A stretch of 64,000 nucleotides of DNA from Auanema rhodensis (GCA_964057225.1 OZ059900.1:6768501-6832500), one strand, 5' to 3'; numbered from the stretch's first letter, positions 1-12,100 are shown. The notes: generated from the letters alone by a model not told the origin. Numbers and translations are program-made.

Positions 1-1245
1 AGCGCTGATAACTTTTTGCCCGGTTCACGTCATTTGGAGTCTAGTATTTTTGCTACAGTTCCGATGACATGGACTTGTGAGCAGATTGCTGCATTTATTG
101 GCGAAAGCATAGGATTCAATAAGGATCGCATTCTCTTGTGGAAGCTTTCTCCATACAATGAACGTCCCCAACAGTTTGTTACTGGAGATCATCATAAGGT
201 TTTTTTTGATATTTCACTGTGAACTATTCATTTGTATTTAAGAATATGACTGTTCGTGAATTACTTGGATTACATGGAAGTCAGACCCACGATCCTAGAC
301 GAGCAAAAAGATATCGTCTCATTTACTCTAAAGTTCGTGTTAATCCTCTAGACATGGACAATAGACGACAGATGAAAGTGCAGGTTATGGACAATAAATT
401 CAATGTGGAGGTATAGAGATAGTTTTAAGTAAAAATATAGGAATAATTTTCAGGAAATGACAGTTTTCCCTGATAAAGCAGGAACGGTTGGTGACATATT
501 AGAAGAAGTTCACCCAGAGTTTCGTTTTGCTGAAAATGGATCTAAAAAACTCAGGTAATCATTATATTTCTTATTTAAAAAAATGAATTAATTTAGAATG
601 GTTTATGTGGGGCACAACGTTCATACTCTCCGGGTCTACCAGAAATTCGACGAAAGCACTAGTGTAGTTGAGATATTACAAAAAATTGTTAGTCCTGCCA
701 TGTTCATGGTTCGCATGAGTTGAATCATAATTTTTTAATTTTTGCTTTCCAGGTTCGTATCGAAGAAGTGCCTGAAGATCAAGTTGTCATTCGTCAGAAT
801 GAATATCTATTGCCCGTCTCACATTTTGATCGTGATCCTACTCGCATGTTTGGTGTTCCTTTCCTATTCAAGGTATATTATATACTCGTAGAAAAGAATC
901 AAAATCTTTGTTTTAGGTTCAAAATGAAGAACCACTCACAGCTGTTCAAGCTCGTTTGCAACGTACCTTAGATGTCACTGACAAGGAATTTGAAAAATAC
1001 AAGTTTGCTTTGATCAGCAATTCTCGAGTTATACGTTACCTGGAAATGGAGAAAGAGAATAAAGTTAATTTAGCTGAATTAGGACATACTCATATGCTAA
1101 GTAAGATTTTTCTTATCCTATTTTTTTAATAACTTCACTTTAATTAGGCACTATTGCTCCATTCTTGGGAATTGATCACGTTAACAAGGTTAGACAGTCG
1201 CGAACAACACATAATGTAGAGAAAGCTATTGTGATTCACAATTGA
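1..1245 (+). CDS. USP7: USP7/HAUSP-type ubiquitin-specific protease, C-terminal part (5' end outside window)
   Basis: Deubiquitinase of the USP7 family (C. elegans MATH-33 type), which removes ubiquitin from nuclear and cytoplasmic substrates. Only the C-terminal ubiquitin-like (HUBL) region is in the window. Exons read 1-198, 243-410, 454-554, 597-708, 753-872, 917-1100 and 1148-1245: 981 nt, 326 residues plus TGA, in one consistent frame. Introns are 42-47 nt with GT/AG ends; the donor at 709 (GTTCGC) is the weakest but is forced by phase. Recognisable family blocks in order are TWTCEQIAAFIGESIGF, MTVRELLGLHG, EMTVFPDKAGTVGDILEE, RIEEVPEDQV, FGVPFLF, EFEKYKFALI, FLGIDH and the tail VEKAIVIHN, which closely matches the human USP7 end. 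In human USP7 the last HUBL domains and this tail activate the catalytic domain. The MATH and catalytic domains must lie upstream of position 1. The gene appears intact here and is the likely relative, perhaps parent, of the arrays downstream. Confidence 0.93.
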
Positions 1246-3729
1246 ATGGACCATGAACTTTGAATCAATAACCATGATTCTACCGCGAGAACTAAGTGGA
1301 CGATCATGTTATATTGCACGCAATTTCAAATATGCGTGCCCCACACTTTTGTGTCTTCTTGTTCTCTTTTTATTCGGGGACCTCTCTTCAAATCTCAATT
1401 TAGTAGCTTAAATTTACCCTATCCTCACAAGTTTATTTATAAATTTCGTTTGGTTTTACTTTTCTTTTTTCCTTACGATCCGATTCCTATATAATCTGAA
1501 TATAGAAGCTATTATTATATGCATATAGCTATTTGTATGTATATACATCTATATGATCTGTAAGTATGTAAATTCTTTTTTTCGTGAAAATTTCCGGAAC
1601 TTCGGTATTCACTCGTGTATTTAGCTTTTCGTTTTCCTTTCCCGTTTCATATATACTAACTTGTTCTCTATTTTTGTAGAGAAGTGTAGAAGCTATCGCA
1701 ATGCTGAGCAGACGAAGTGCTCTTTTCTCTTTGAAAAAATCAGTCGTGTCATCTTGTTTCCAATTCAGCATTATACTGTTCAGCATGCATTTTGGGTTTC
1801 AGCTCCTGTTCTTTTTTTTTCTCTCCGAATTAATACTATTGCACTGCTCAGTTCCTGTAAATTTGTGTGGTTCAACAATTACGAGCATTTTTGTCCGGTT
1901 TATCAATGAAAAAAACCAATTTTTTTGATATGATCTGATGGCGTACACTATATATTTCATATATAAAATCAAATTTGTCCTTAACTATGATGTTTCACTC
2001 ATTATCGTGGTACCCTCTTTTTTTTCAAACCTTTACTAGTTACCCTTATTCGGTCTTAGTGCTTTTAGATGTTTCTCCGATATCTAATTCATGTGCTAAT
2101 CTGTGTACGAAAACACAAAAAAGACAAAAACTTGATACTAGGTAGCGATAATCGTGCTCTGACTGTTGTTCATTTTGTTTCAAAGAATTCTGTAGTTATT
2201 CGATTTAAAAACAAAGCTATTATGCACATGAATATGTTATTGGAGATACATGCTTTCATTTGTTTTTGCTTTAGCTCTTAGTGAACAGTTCCTGATATTA
2301 TTATCTAATATTTCTCTCGTTTATTTTGTATGTATTTTATATATAGGGTAGCCTTATCCTGGCTCATTTTTCTGTAGTAAGCATTGTTTGCAAGCATTCA
2401 TTGAATACATATAGAGATTTATACAGGAAAAATTATAGATATGTATTGATTGAATGTGCATAATAATTGCTTATTGTATATGTATAGTATTAGTTAAATG
2501 ACACATTTTGGGCCTGAAATTAGAAAGAGCGATTCTCTTATTGTGAAACGGTTGTTTTTGTTCTGGTTCTTGACTATCTGTTGACAAATGCTATTAGTAG
2601 TGAAAAAAATCTATCTATCTACATGAATTGTGTTTTAAATTAAGGATATTGACAACTCATTGCAACTTTCCTATTGCATTTTATAAAAATACTGCACAAC
2701 ACACGAAGACACAATAAAAATTAATGTCAAAACTTATCTGATTAATTCGGAAACTAATGTGTTTGGAATGTTTTTTAGTCAAAAAAGTTTGAGATCTTCT
2801 AAACATCTAAATTTACTCTATTGAAGTTTAAATTGAAGTTAAACAATGAAGGAATGTAAGTTTATGAATGAATACACTAGAATCACTAGTTAAAATATAA
2901 TAAATTTAATTATTAATATAATATGGAATCTCTTTTCAAAATGAATGAAAACTTTAGAAGTTTGATAAAAGAGGTTTGGTAGCAAGCGTACAATCCTGCC
3001 TACATTATTCTACATAAACTCTTTTATAACGATTCTTGTATGCAATGCTTTCTTTTTAATTTGATTGAAAATCTTGATGTCTTGGTAGAGTAGTGTAGAA
3101 TATGTAGACTGGAAAACTGAAACTGCAATTTTCAATCTCACTTGTTAGAGATAAAACGGACAAGTATGCTGTCTCTTCGATAACAACAATTTTTTACCAC
3201 TTGCGTTAAGAAGGCTACAAAAGTTAAGATAATGAAATATTCTGTTACAATTTCTTACAGTGAACTAACTTGGATTTGAGAACTTATAACAGTAACTGGA
3301 GTTTTGTGTGAGAGATGGCGGATACTCTAACTGTCTAATTTTCAGTCCTCCACTATTTTTCTATGCGTTGGATATTTGCGTGATCTCAAATAGTTTGAAA
3401 ACGATGCATTTTATACCCAGACATTAAAAGAACACTGTCGCGTGGATACTACAAAGGCAGTTTAGCCGTCATGAACAATAAATGACCGAAAGAAGTGCAC
3501 ATTGAAATCGTTTTTCTACCGTTTCTACACTTGAAACTGACCGTTGATGACTAGAGTACATTCAAAAAATAGAACCAATTCAATAGAATTCCGAAATTCT
3601 TAAACATATCGAGAAGTTTCTTCAGTGAAAATTATAGGGAATAGTCAATTCGAGAAAACTAAAAAAAATCATTTGATTCATTAATATATTTTTTCATAAT
3701 GAAAAGTCTTTAAGAAATATTGGCAATAC
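1246..3729. other. 3' flank of USP7 and intergenic DNA, no gene supported
   Basis: No gene recognised. The first part (about 1320-1930) is strongly T/pyrimidine-rich on the plus strand and may include the USP7 3' UTR. A variant AATGAA poly(A) hexamer lies at 1905-1910; canonical AATAAA occurs only much further on (2713-2718, 2899-2904, 3477-3482), so the transcript end cannot be placed. Open frames of 60-85 codons here, on both strands, are low-complexity translations with no recognisable family, signal peptide or splice partner. AT-rich alternating stretches such as 1500-1560 are simple sequence. Confidence 0.6.
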
Positions 3730-3735
3730 TTTATT
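3730..3735 (-). terminator. poly(A) signal AATAAA for the secreted-peptide gene
   Basis: The plus strand reads TTTATT, giving AATAAA on the minus strand, 71 nt past the TGA stop of the 56-residue peptide gene. The position fits a short nematode-style 3' UTR. Hexamers of this kind occur by chance in AT-rich DNA, so the support comes mostly from spacing. Confidence 0.55.
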
Positions 3736-3806
3736 AAAAGAAAACTTGAGCTACATAAAATTCCACTTTTTAGAATATGGATGTAGTGTAACTGTTTTTC
3801 TTGTCA

Positions 3807-4045
3807 TCAGTATCGGGAGGGATTAAGCGCAGAGCTTGGTACGCATTGCTCGAGATAACAAGAATATCCTGGTTGGCAGAGGTTATTAATGCATGGTCCA
3901 ACAGCCAAATCAAAAATGGTAGCAGCTGAAATATGTTAATAAATACTGTATAATTTTAAAATTTATGAAGAATCACTCAATTTAAAAACCAACCTTGAGA
4001 GAAAGCCAAGATGGCGAAGAAAACCAGGATGAGAGCACGGATCAT
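3807..4045 (-). CDS. small secreted four-cysteine peptide, two exons
   Basis: Minus strand. Exon 1 is 4045-3994 (52 nt), the intron 3993-3926 (68 nt, GTTGGT...TTTCAG) and exon 2 3925-3807 (119 nt): 56 residues plus TGA. Residues 1-18 are a textbook signal peptide: Met-Ile-Arg followed by a hydrophobic run (ALILVFFAILAF) and small residues before a likely cut near SQA-A. The mature part of about 38 residues has four cysteines spaced C-x4-C-x5-C-x4-C with a Cys-Gln-Pro-Gly-Tyr-Ser-Cys core, then a short polar tail ending SALNPSRY. Four cysteines suggest two disulfides. Similar GY-centred cysteine spacings occur in small nematode secreted proteins, but I do not recognise a named family and assign no function. 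The gene is supported by a TATA box upstream, AATAAA downstream, a phase-1 intron that keeps frame, and coding placed exactly around the signal peptide. It is too short in each exon to appear as a long open frame. Confidence 0.82.
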
Positions 4046-4130
4046 GGTGAGGAAGGTAGTTTGAAAAAGTCGTAAAGCAAAGATAAAGAGAAAAAGAGCT
4101 GAGGCTTGTTCACTGTTCCGAAAAAATTGT

Positions 4131-4138
4131 CTTATATA
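4131..4138 (-). promoter_or_regulatory. TATA box of the secreted-peptide gene
   Basis: The minus strand reads TATATAAG, 86 bp upstream of the ATG at 4045. A start about 30 nt downstream would leave a 5' UTR of roughly 55-60 nt, which is pyrimidine-rich (TTTTTCTCTTTATC). The agreement with the signal-peptide gene makes this more than a chance AT-rich match, but no initiator element was proved. Confidence 0.6.
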
Positions 4139-5168
4139 GTGAAGCAGGCGGTCAGTACATTAAGAACCCCTTATTTACATTCAAACAAGAATAACAAGTA
4201 AATGATTCTTATTTTCAGTTAATTTCCGGCTTCTTTGTGTGAACTAGCACGACAACATCTAAGTGATCTTTGGTTATATGAAAAAGGTTTCCATTGTTGA
4301 AGTCTTGAGTGAAAACTTGTCACAAATATTAATAGTATTATGCCCGTACAGACATGCTGCTTGAGATTCGTTGGTGTAATCGACTGAGCAAATATCAGGC
4401 AGTCGTCACAATCTGTTTCCCATAGTTTTGAATGTAGTCGTCTCACTGAGTTCTCAGCGATGAAATGATCAAGAGTAAAGAGAAAATCTTAAATTAACTT
4501 TTGAAAACATGTTTACACATAGATATAGATAAATTAAAAGGAAGAGATAATTCATAAACAAACAGGACAATACTCTGATACATTGGGATACTTTGAAAGT
4601 TTTGATGGTAAAATCTAAATGTATTTATTCTTCTTAAAATTGTTTTAACGTGCACAAACTGGCACCAACTAATAACATAACAAATATTTTTTGATCTTTC
4701 TCTCTATAGCATATTATTACAAAAAATACAATTAATTTAAATTGATTTATTGGATAGGTATTATAGTTCATACTGTAAACCAATCTGAGCAACAACATCC
4801 TTCTAACATATGAATCAAGTTTCTGTACTACATGGCCTTATCGGTTATTTGAAAATCTGGAAATTAATTCGTGGAACTTTTCAAATCGAATTCGGTAAAA
4901 TACAAATTGAACCGCAATGCAAAGGATATAAACATGATAGGTAATAGAAAAAAAATTTAATTAATTCATTAAAATAAAAATTTTGAATTTTGGGACAACA
5001 TAGTTGTATATTGGCTTAGTTGTAGTTGTAGTTTAAACAATATAAAAAACAAATTTGAAAATTTTATTTTTTTTCCCGCATTTTTTTAAAATAATAATGT
5101 TGTTAATAATAAATAATTCTCATTATTTCTTTCTCTCATTTTTTTTGTGTTTTTCGCTTAAGACCATA
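4139..5168. other. AT-rich spacer between the peptide gene and the first array
   Basis: No gene supported. A 75-codon minus-strand frame at 4219-4446 has no family resemblance or splice context and is discounted. The last 130 bases before the array are T-rich and A-rich runs (for example 5060-5160). Array homology starts abruptly at about 5169, inside a USP7-like exon, so this marks the left breakpoint of the amplified DNA. Confidence 0.6.
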
Positions 5169-5327
5169 ATATAACTTGCTTGTTCCTGAAAGCTGCAGAT
5201 AAGTTTCTGCCATCTTATGATGTAAGTCGTAAGTTGATTGAAAATGAAGATTTCATTAAAACCAATCAGATTTTATGAGGTAAATGAAACATTTTCTTTT
5301 TTCAAGTTAAATATTATAATTTTGGAA

Positions 5328-5417
5328 CTTTCTCCTGATACATTTCGCGCAATTGATAGTGTTACTGCTTTGGTCCAAGTGAATGATGAAGGAATTCTTA
5401 GTTTTGAAAAAGTTGAA
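5328..5417 (+). pseudogene. USP7-like ubiquitin-like-domain fragment in unit 1 of array A
   Basis: Thirty codons in frame, from LSPDTFRAIDS to DEGILSFEKVE. The block resembles the USP7 HUBL segment that in the human protein reads roughly ALDELMDGDIIVFQK (matched here by ALVQVNDEGILSFEK). The piece is followed within about 60 bases by sequence resembling the MATH domain, an order that does not exist in an intact USP7, so a junction lies near 5440-5480. The same frame recurs in all 14 units; only unit 14 differs, with Q changed to R. Assignment is by remembered family pattern and is moderate. Confidence 0.6.
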
Positions 5418-5480
5418 TTGATCAGTCCAACTAAGAATGCAACACATTATCTTGAATCATCTTGCTTTATTTTTACTTTA

Positions 5481-5916
5481 TTCAGCTTTAATTTCTTTGA
5501 CCAACTTTTAAGCCCTTTAGCAGAATATACTAAGACGGTACATTTTGATTGACTTGTCAAATAAGAGCAGAAGTCAAACATGGTGTCCAATGGGATAGTA
5601 AGATACATTTAGAATCTGTATACCTTAAAATTCTGGAAACAACCTGTTATATGAACTCAACCCTTCATACTCAATTTACTTAACATTTTCAAGGGTATGA
5701 TATGATATCGCATGGTAATTCAAATATTTTTTCACAGGCGGTTTTTGAAAAGCCACCAACAAATGATAGAGACGACAATAGTGTTGCTTTGGCTGTGCAA
5801 CGTGTATTCTACGATCTTCAGGTACATTACATACCATCAAGTGAGCATCAAATATTTTGTTTCAGCACTCAGATCGTCCTGTAGGAACAAAAAAACTGAC
5901 CAAATCTTTCGGATAG
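5481..5916 (+). pseudogene. USP7-like MATH end plus catalytic-domain start, unit 1 of array A
   Basis: In order: a MATH-end-like stretch (FNFFDQLLSPLAEYTKTVHFD, then a stop at 5550); the box HGVQWDSK at 5579-5602; and the active-site box TCYMNS with its Cys codon at 5645-5647. The frame then breaks at TAA 5681. An intron relic of 43 nt follows (5695-5737). Next come exon 5738-5821 (AVFEKPPTNDRDDNSVAL, then AVQRVFYDLQ), an intron of 44 nt (5822-5865) and exon 5866-5913 (HSDRPVGTKKLTKSFG), which is almost identical to the human USP7 block. The conserved Trp that follows is TAG at 5914-5916 in every unit. The introns match in size those of the intact gene at 1-1245, so the copy arose from genomic DNA, not from mRNA. 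Downstream family blocks (the DSFMQHDVQEL region) are missing. Non-functional as a protease. Confidence 0.88.
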
Positions 5917-5950
5917 GACTTGGTTGATTCTTGGTCCTGTTTTTGGTCAA

Positions 5951-6174
5951 CAACCTGGGGAAAAAGACGTCTTTTTACTGCTCAAAGTTCACAAAGGTAT
6001 GATAACATATCACATTGTCATACTTGTTAGAAGATTTACTATATCAATGATATTTCTTTTCAGCAGCTAAGCTACAGTAATGGCATATCTGAAAGAACTT
6101 TCGAACAAACTCTAAATGAAGATATAACTTGCTTGTTCCTGGAAGCTGCAGATGAGTTTCTGCCATCTTATGAT
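5951..6174 (+). pseudogene. USP7-like ubiquitin-like-domain fragments at end of unit 1 of array A
   Basis: A piece reading PGEKDVFLLLKVHK (5954-5995) resembles the human USP7 block DKDHDVMLFLKMYD. It is followed by an intron-like stretch (GTATGA at 5997 to TTTTCAG near 6063). Then 36 open codons at 6067-6174 read LSYSNGISERTFEQTLNEDI, continuing CLFLEAADEFLPSYD and ending at a GTAAGT donor. This lies several hundred residues beyond TKSFG in an intact USP7, so each unit has an internal deletion between about 5916 and 5950. The exon phases across the intron do not match cleanly, which implies an indel. The LSYSNG module is the part shared with the 431- and 451-bp units. Confidence 0.65.
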
Positions 6175-9100
6175 GTAAGTGGTAGGTTGATTGAAAATGA
6201 AGATTTCATTAAAACCAATCAGATTTTATGAGGTAAATGAAACATTTTCTTTTTTCAAGTTAAATATTATAATTTTGGAACTTTCTCCTGATACATTTCG
6301 CGCAATTGATAGTGTTACTGCTTTGGTCCAAGTGAATGATGAAGGAATTCTTAGTTTTGAAAAAGTTGAATTGATCAGTCCAACTAAGAATGCAACACAT
6401 TATCTTGAATCATCTTGCTTTATTTTTACTTTATTCAGCTTTAATTTCTTTGACCAACTTTTAAGCCCTTTAGCAGAATATACTAAGACGGTACATTTTG
6501 ATTGACTTGTCAAATAAGAGCAGAAGTCAAACATGGTGTCCAATGGGATAGTAAGATACATTTAGAATCTGTATACCTTAAAATTCTGGAAACAACCTGT
6601 TATATGAACTCAACCCTTCATACTCAATTTACTTAACATTTTCAAGGGTATGATATGATATCGCATGGTAATTCAAATATTTTTTCACAGGCGGTTTTTG
6701 AAAAGCCACCAACAAATGATAGAGACGACAATAGTGTTGCTTTGGCTGTGCAACGTGTATTCTACGATCTTCAGGTACATTACATACCATCAAGTGAGCA
6801 TCAAATATTTTGTTTCAGCACTCAGATCGTCCTGTAGGAACAAAAAAACTGACCAAATCTTTCGGATAGGACTTGGTTGATTCTTGGTCCTGTTTTTGGT
6901 CAACAACCTGGGGAAAAAGACGTCTTTTTACTGCTCAAAGTTCACAAAGGTATGATAACATATCACATTGTCATACTTGTTAGAAGATTTACTATATCAA
7001 TGATATTTCTTTTCAGCAGCTAAGCTACAGTAATGGCATATCTGAAAGAACTTTCGAACAAACTCTAAATGAAGATATAACTTGCTTGTTCCTGGAAGCT
7101 GCAGATGAGTTTCTGCCATCTTATGATGTAAGTGGTAAGTTGATTGAAAATGAAGATTTCATTAAAACCAATCAGATTTTATGAGGTAAATGAAACATTT
7201 TCTTTTTTCAAGTTAAATATTATAATTTTGGAACTTTCTCCTGATACATTTCGCGCAATTGATAGTGTTACTGCTTTGGTCCAAGTGAATGATGAAGGAA
7301 TTCTTAGTTTTGAAAAAGTTGAATTGATCAGTCCAACTAAGAATGCAACACATTATCTTGAATCATCTTGCTTTATTTTTACTTTATTCAGCTTTAATTT
7401 CTTTGACCAACTTTTAAGCCCTTTAGCAGAATATACTAAGACGGTACATTTTGATTGACTTGTCAAATAACAGCAGAAGTCAAACATGGTGTCCAATGGG
7501 ATAGTAAGATACATTTAGAATCTGTATACCTTAAAATTCTGGAAACAACCTGTTATATGAACTCAACCCTTCATACTCAATTCACTTAACATTTTCAAGG
7601 GTATGATATGATATCGCATGGTAATTCAAATATTTTTTCACAGGCGGTTTTTGAAAAGCAACCAACAAATGATAGAGACGACAATAGTGTTGCTTTGGCT
7701 GTGCAACGTGTATTCTACGATCTTCAGGTACATTACATACCATCAAGTGAGCATCAAATATTTTGTTTCAGCACTCAGATCGTCCTGTAGGAACAAAAAA
7801 ACTGACCAAATCTTTCGGATAGGACTTGGTTGATTCTTGGTCCTGTTTTTGGTTAACAACCTGGGGAAAAAGACGTCTTTTTACTGCTCAAAGTTCACAA
7901 AGGTATGATAACATATCACATTGTCATACTTGTTAGAAGATTTACTATATCAATGATATTTCTTTTCAGCAGCTAAGCTACAGTAATGGCATATCTGAAA
8001 GAACTTTCGAACAAACTCTAAATGAAGATATAACTTGCTTGTTCCTGGAAGCTGCAGATGAGTTTCTGCCATCTTATGATGTAAGTGGTAAGTTGATTGA
8101 AAATGAAGATTTCATTAAAACCAATCAGATTTTATGAGGTAAATGAAACATTTTCTTTTTTCAAGTTAAATATTATAATTTTGGAACTTTCTCCTGATAC
8201 ATTTCGCGCAATTGATAGTGTTACTGCTTTGGTCCAAGTGAATGATGAAGGAATTCTTAGTTTTGAAAAAGTTGAATTGATCAGTCCAACTAAGAATGCA
8301 ACACATTATCTTGAATCATCTTGCTTTATTTTTACTTTATTCAGCTTTAATTTCTTTGACCAACTTTTAAGCCCTTTAGCAGAATATACTAAGACGGTAC
8401 ATTTTGATTGACTTGTCAAATAAGAGCAGAAGTCAAACATGGTGTCCAATGGGATAGTAAGATACATTTAGAATCTGTATACCTTAAAATTCTGGAAACA
8501 ACCTGTTATATGAACTCAACCCTTCATACTCAATTTACTTAACATTTTCAAGGGTATGATATGATATCGCATGGTAATTCAAATATTTTTTCACAGGCGG
8601 TTTTTGAAAAGCAACCAACAAATGATAGAGACGACAATAGTGTTGCTTTGGCTGTGCAACGTGTATTCTACGATCTTCAGGTACATTACATACCATCAAG
8701 TGAGCATCAAATATTTTGTTTCAGCACTCAGATCGTCCTGTAGGAACAAAAAAACTGACCAAATCTTTCGGATAGGACTTGGTTGATTCTTGGTCCTGTT
8801 TTTGGTCAACAACCTGGGGAAAAAGACGTCTTTTTACTGCTCAAAGTTCACAAAGGTATGATAACATATCACATTGTCATACTTGTTAGAAGATTTACTA
8901 TATCAATGATATTTCTTTTCAGCAGCTAAGCTACAGTAATGGCATATCTGAAAGAACTTTCGAACAAACTCTAAATGAAGATATAACTTGCTTGTTCCTG
9001 GAAGCTGCAGATGAGTTTCTGCCATCTTATGATGTAAGTGGTAAGTTGATTGAAAATGAAGATTTCATTAAAACCAATCAGATTTTATGAGGTAAATGAA

Positions 9101-12100
9101 ACATTTTCTTTTTTCAAGTTAAATATTATAATTTTGGAACTTTCTCCTGATACATTTCGCGCAATTGATAGTGTTACTGCTTTGGTCCAAGTGAATGATG
9201 AAGGAATTCTTAGTTTTGAAAAAGTTGAATTGATCAGTCCAACTAAGAATGCAACACATTATCTTGAATCATCTTGCTTTATTTTTACTTTATTCAGCTT
9301 TAATTTCTTTGACCAACTTTTAAGCCCTTTAGCAGAATATACTAAGACGGTACATTTTGATTGACTTGTCAAATAACAGCAGAAGTCAAACATGGTGTCC
9401 AATGGGATAGTAAGATACATTTAGAATCTGTATACCTTAAAATTCTGGAAACAACCTGTTATATGAACTCAACCCTTCATACTCAATTTACTTAACATTT
9501 TCAAGGGTATGATATGATATCGCATGGTAATTCAAATATTTTTTCACAGGCGGTTTTTGAAAAGCCACCAACAAATGATAGAGACGACAATAGTGTTGCT
9601 TTGGCTGTGCAACGTGTATTCTACGATCTTCAGGTACATTACATACCATCAAGTGAGCATCAAATATTTTGTTTCAGCACTCAGATCGTCCTGTAGGAAC
9701 AAAAAAACTGACCAAATCTTTCGGATAGGACTTGGTTGATTCTTGGTCCTGTTTTTGGTCAACAACCTGGGGAAAAAGACGTCTTTTTACTGCTCAAAGT
9801 TCACAAAGGTATGATAACATATCACATTGTCATACTTGTTAGAAGATTTACTATATCAATGATATTTCTTTTCAGCAGCTAAGCTACAGTAATGGCATAT
9901 CTGAAAGAACTTTCGAACAAACTCTAAATGAAGATATAACTTGCTTGTTCCTGGAAGCTGCAGATGAGTTTCTGCCATCTTATGATGTAAGTGGTAAGTT
10001 GATTGAAAATGAAGATTTCATTAAAACCAATCAGATTTTATGAGGTAAATGAAACATTTTCTTTTTTCAAGTTAAATATTATAATTTTGGAACTTTCTCC
10101 TGATACATTTCGCGCAATTGATAGTGTTACTGCTTTGGTCCAAGTGAATGATGAAGGAATTCTTAGTTTTGAAAAAGTTGAATTGATCAGTCCAACTAAG
10201 AATGCAACACATTATCTTGAATCATCTTGCTTTATTTTTACTTTATTCAGCTTTAATTTCTTTGACCAACTTTTAAGCCCTTTAGCAGAATATACTAAGA
10301 CGGTACATTTTGATTGACTTGTCAAATAAGAGCAGAAGTCAAACATGGTGTCCAATGGGATAGTAAGATACATTTAGAATCTGTATACCTTAAAATTCTG
10401 GAAACAACCTGTTATATGAACTCAACCCTTCATACTCAATTTACTTAACATTTTCAAGGGTATGATATGATATCGCATGGTAATTCAAATATTTTTTCAC
10501 AGGCGGTTTTTGAAAAGCCACCAACAAATGATAGAGACGACAATAGTGTTGCTTTGGCTGTGCAACGTGTATTCTACGATCTTCAGGTACATTACATACC
10601 ATCAAGTGAGCATCAAATATTTTGTTTCAGCACTCAGATCGTCCTGTAGGAACAAAAAAACTGACCAAATCTTTCGGATAGGACTTGGTTGATTCTTGGT
10701 CCTGTTTTTGGTCAACAACCTGGGGAAAAAGACGTCTTTTTACTGCTCAAAGTTCACAAAGGTATGATAACATATCACATTGTCATACTTGTTAGAAGAT
10801 TTACTATATCAATGATATTTCTTTTCAGCAGCTAAGCTACAGTAATGGCATATCTGAAAGAACTTTCGAACAAACTCTAAATGAAGATATAACTTGCTTG
10901 TTCCTGGAAGCTGCAGATGAGTTTCTGCCATCTTATGATGTGAGTGGTAAGTTGATTGAAAATGAAGATTTCATTAAAACCAATCAGATTTTATGAGGTA
11001 AATGAAACATTTTCTTTTTTCAAGTTAAATATTATAATTTTGGAACTTTCTCCTGATACATTTCGCGCAATTGATAGTGTTACTGCTTTGGTCCAAGTGA
11101 ATGATGAAGGAATTCTTAGTTTTGAAAAAGTTGAATTGATCAGTCCAACTAAGAATGCAACACATTATCTTGAATCATCTTGCTTTATTTTTACTTTATT
11201 CAGCTTTAATTTCTTTGACCAACTTTTAAGCCCTTTAGCAGAATATACTAAGACGGTACATTTTGATTGACTTGTCAAATAAGAGCAGAAGTCAAACATG
11301 GTGTCCAATGGGATAGTAAGATACATTTAGAATCTGTATACCTTAAAATTCTGGAAACAACCTGTTATATGAACTCAACCCTTCATACTCAATTTACTTA
11401 ACATTTTCAAGGGTATGATATGATATCGCATGGTAATTCAAATATTTTTTCACAGGCGGTTTTTGAAAAGCAACCAACAAATGATAGAGACGACAATAGT
11501 GTTGCTTTGGCTGTGCAACGTGTATTCTACGATCTTCAGGTACATTACATACCATCAAGTGAGCATCAAATATTTTGTTTCAGCACTCAGATCGTCCTGT
11601 AAGAACAAAAAAACTGACCAAATCTTTCGGATAGGACTTGGTTGATTCTTGGTCCTGTTTTTGGTCAACAACCTGGGGAAAAAGACGTCTTTTTACTGCT
11701 CAAAGTTCACAAAGGTATGATAACATATCACATTGTCATACTTGTTAGAAGATTTACTATATCAATGATATTTCTTTTCAGCAGCTAAGCTACAGTAATG
11801 GCATATCTGAAAGAACTTTCGAACAAACTCTAAATGAAGATATAACTTGCTTGTTCCTGGAAGCTGCAGATGAGTTTCTGCCATCTTATGATGTAAGTGG
11901 TAAGTTGATTGAAAATGAAGATTTCATTAAAACCAATCAGATTTTATGAGGTAAATGAAACATTTTCTTTTTTCAAGTTAAATATTATAATTTTGGAACT
12001 TTCTCCTGATACATTTCGCGCAATTGATAGTGTTACTGCTTTGGTCCAAGTGAATGATGAAGGAATTCTTAGTTTTGAAAAAGTTGAATTGATCAGTCCA

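Noticed and set aside
720-971. 83-codon frame as a separate gene
   Set aside because: It is USP7 exon 753-872 read through its flanking introns.
1529-1928. Overlapping 75-85 codon frames on both strands
   Set aside because: Low-complexity Phe/Leu/Ser-rich translations of T-rich 3' flank with no matching features.
4219-4446. 75-codon minus-strand open frame as a gene
   Set aside because: No signal peptide, family motif or splice partner; it lies upstream of a well-supported short gene and has composition expected by chance.
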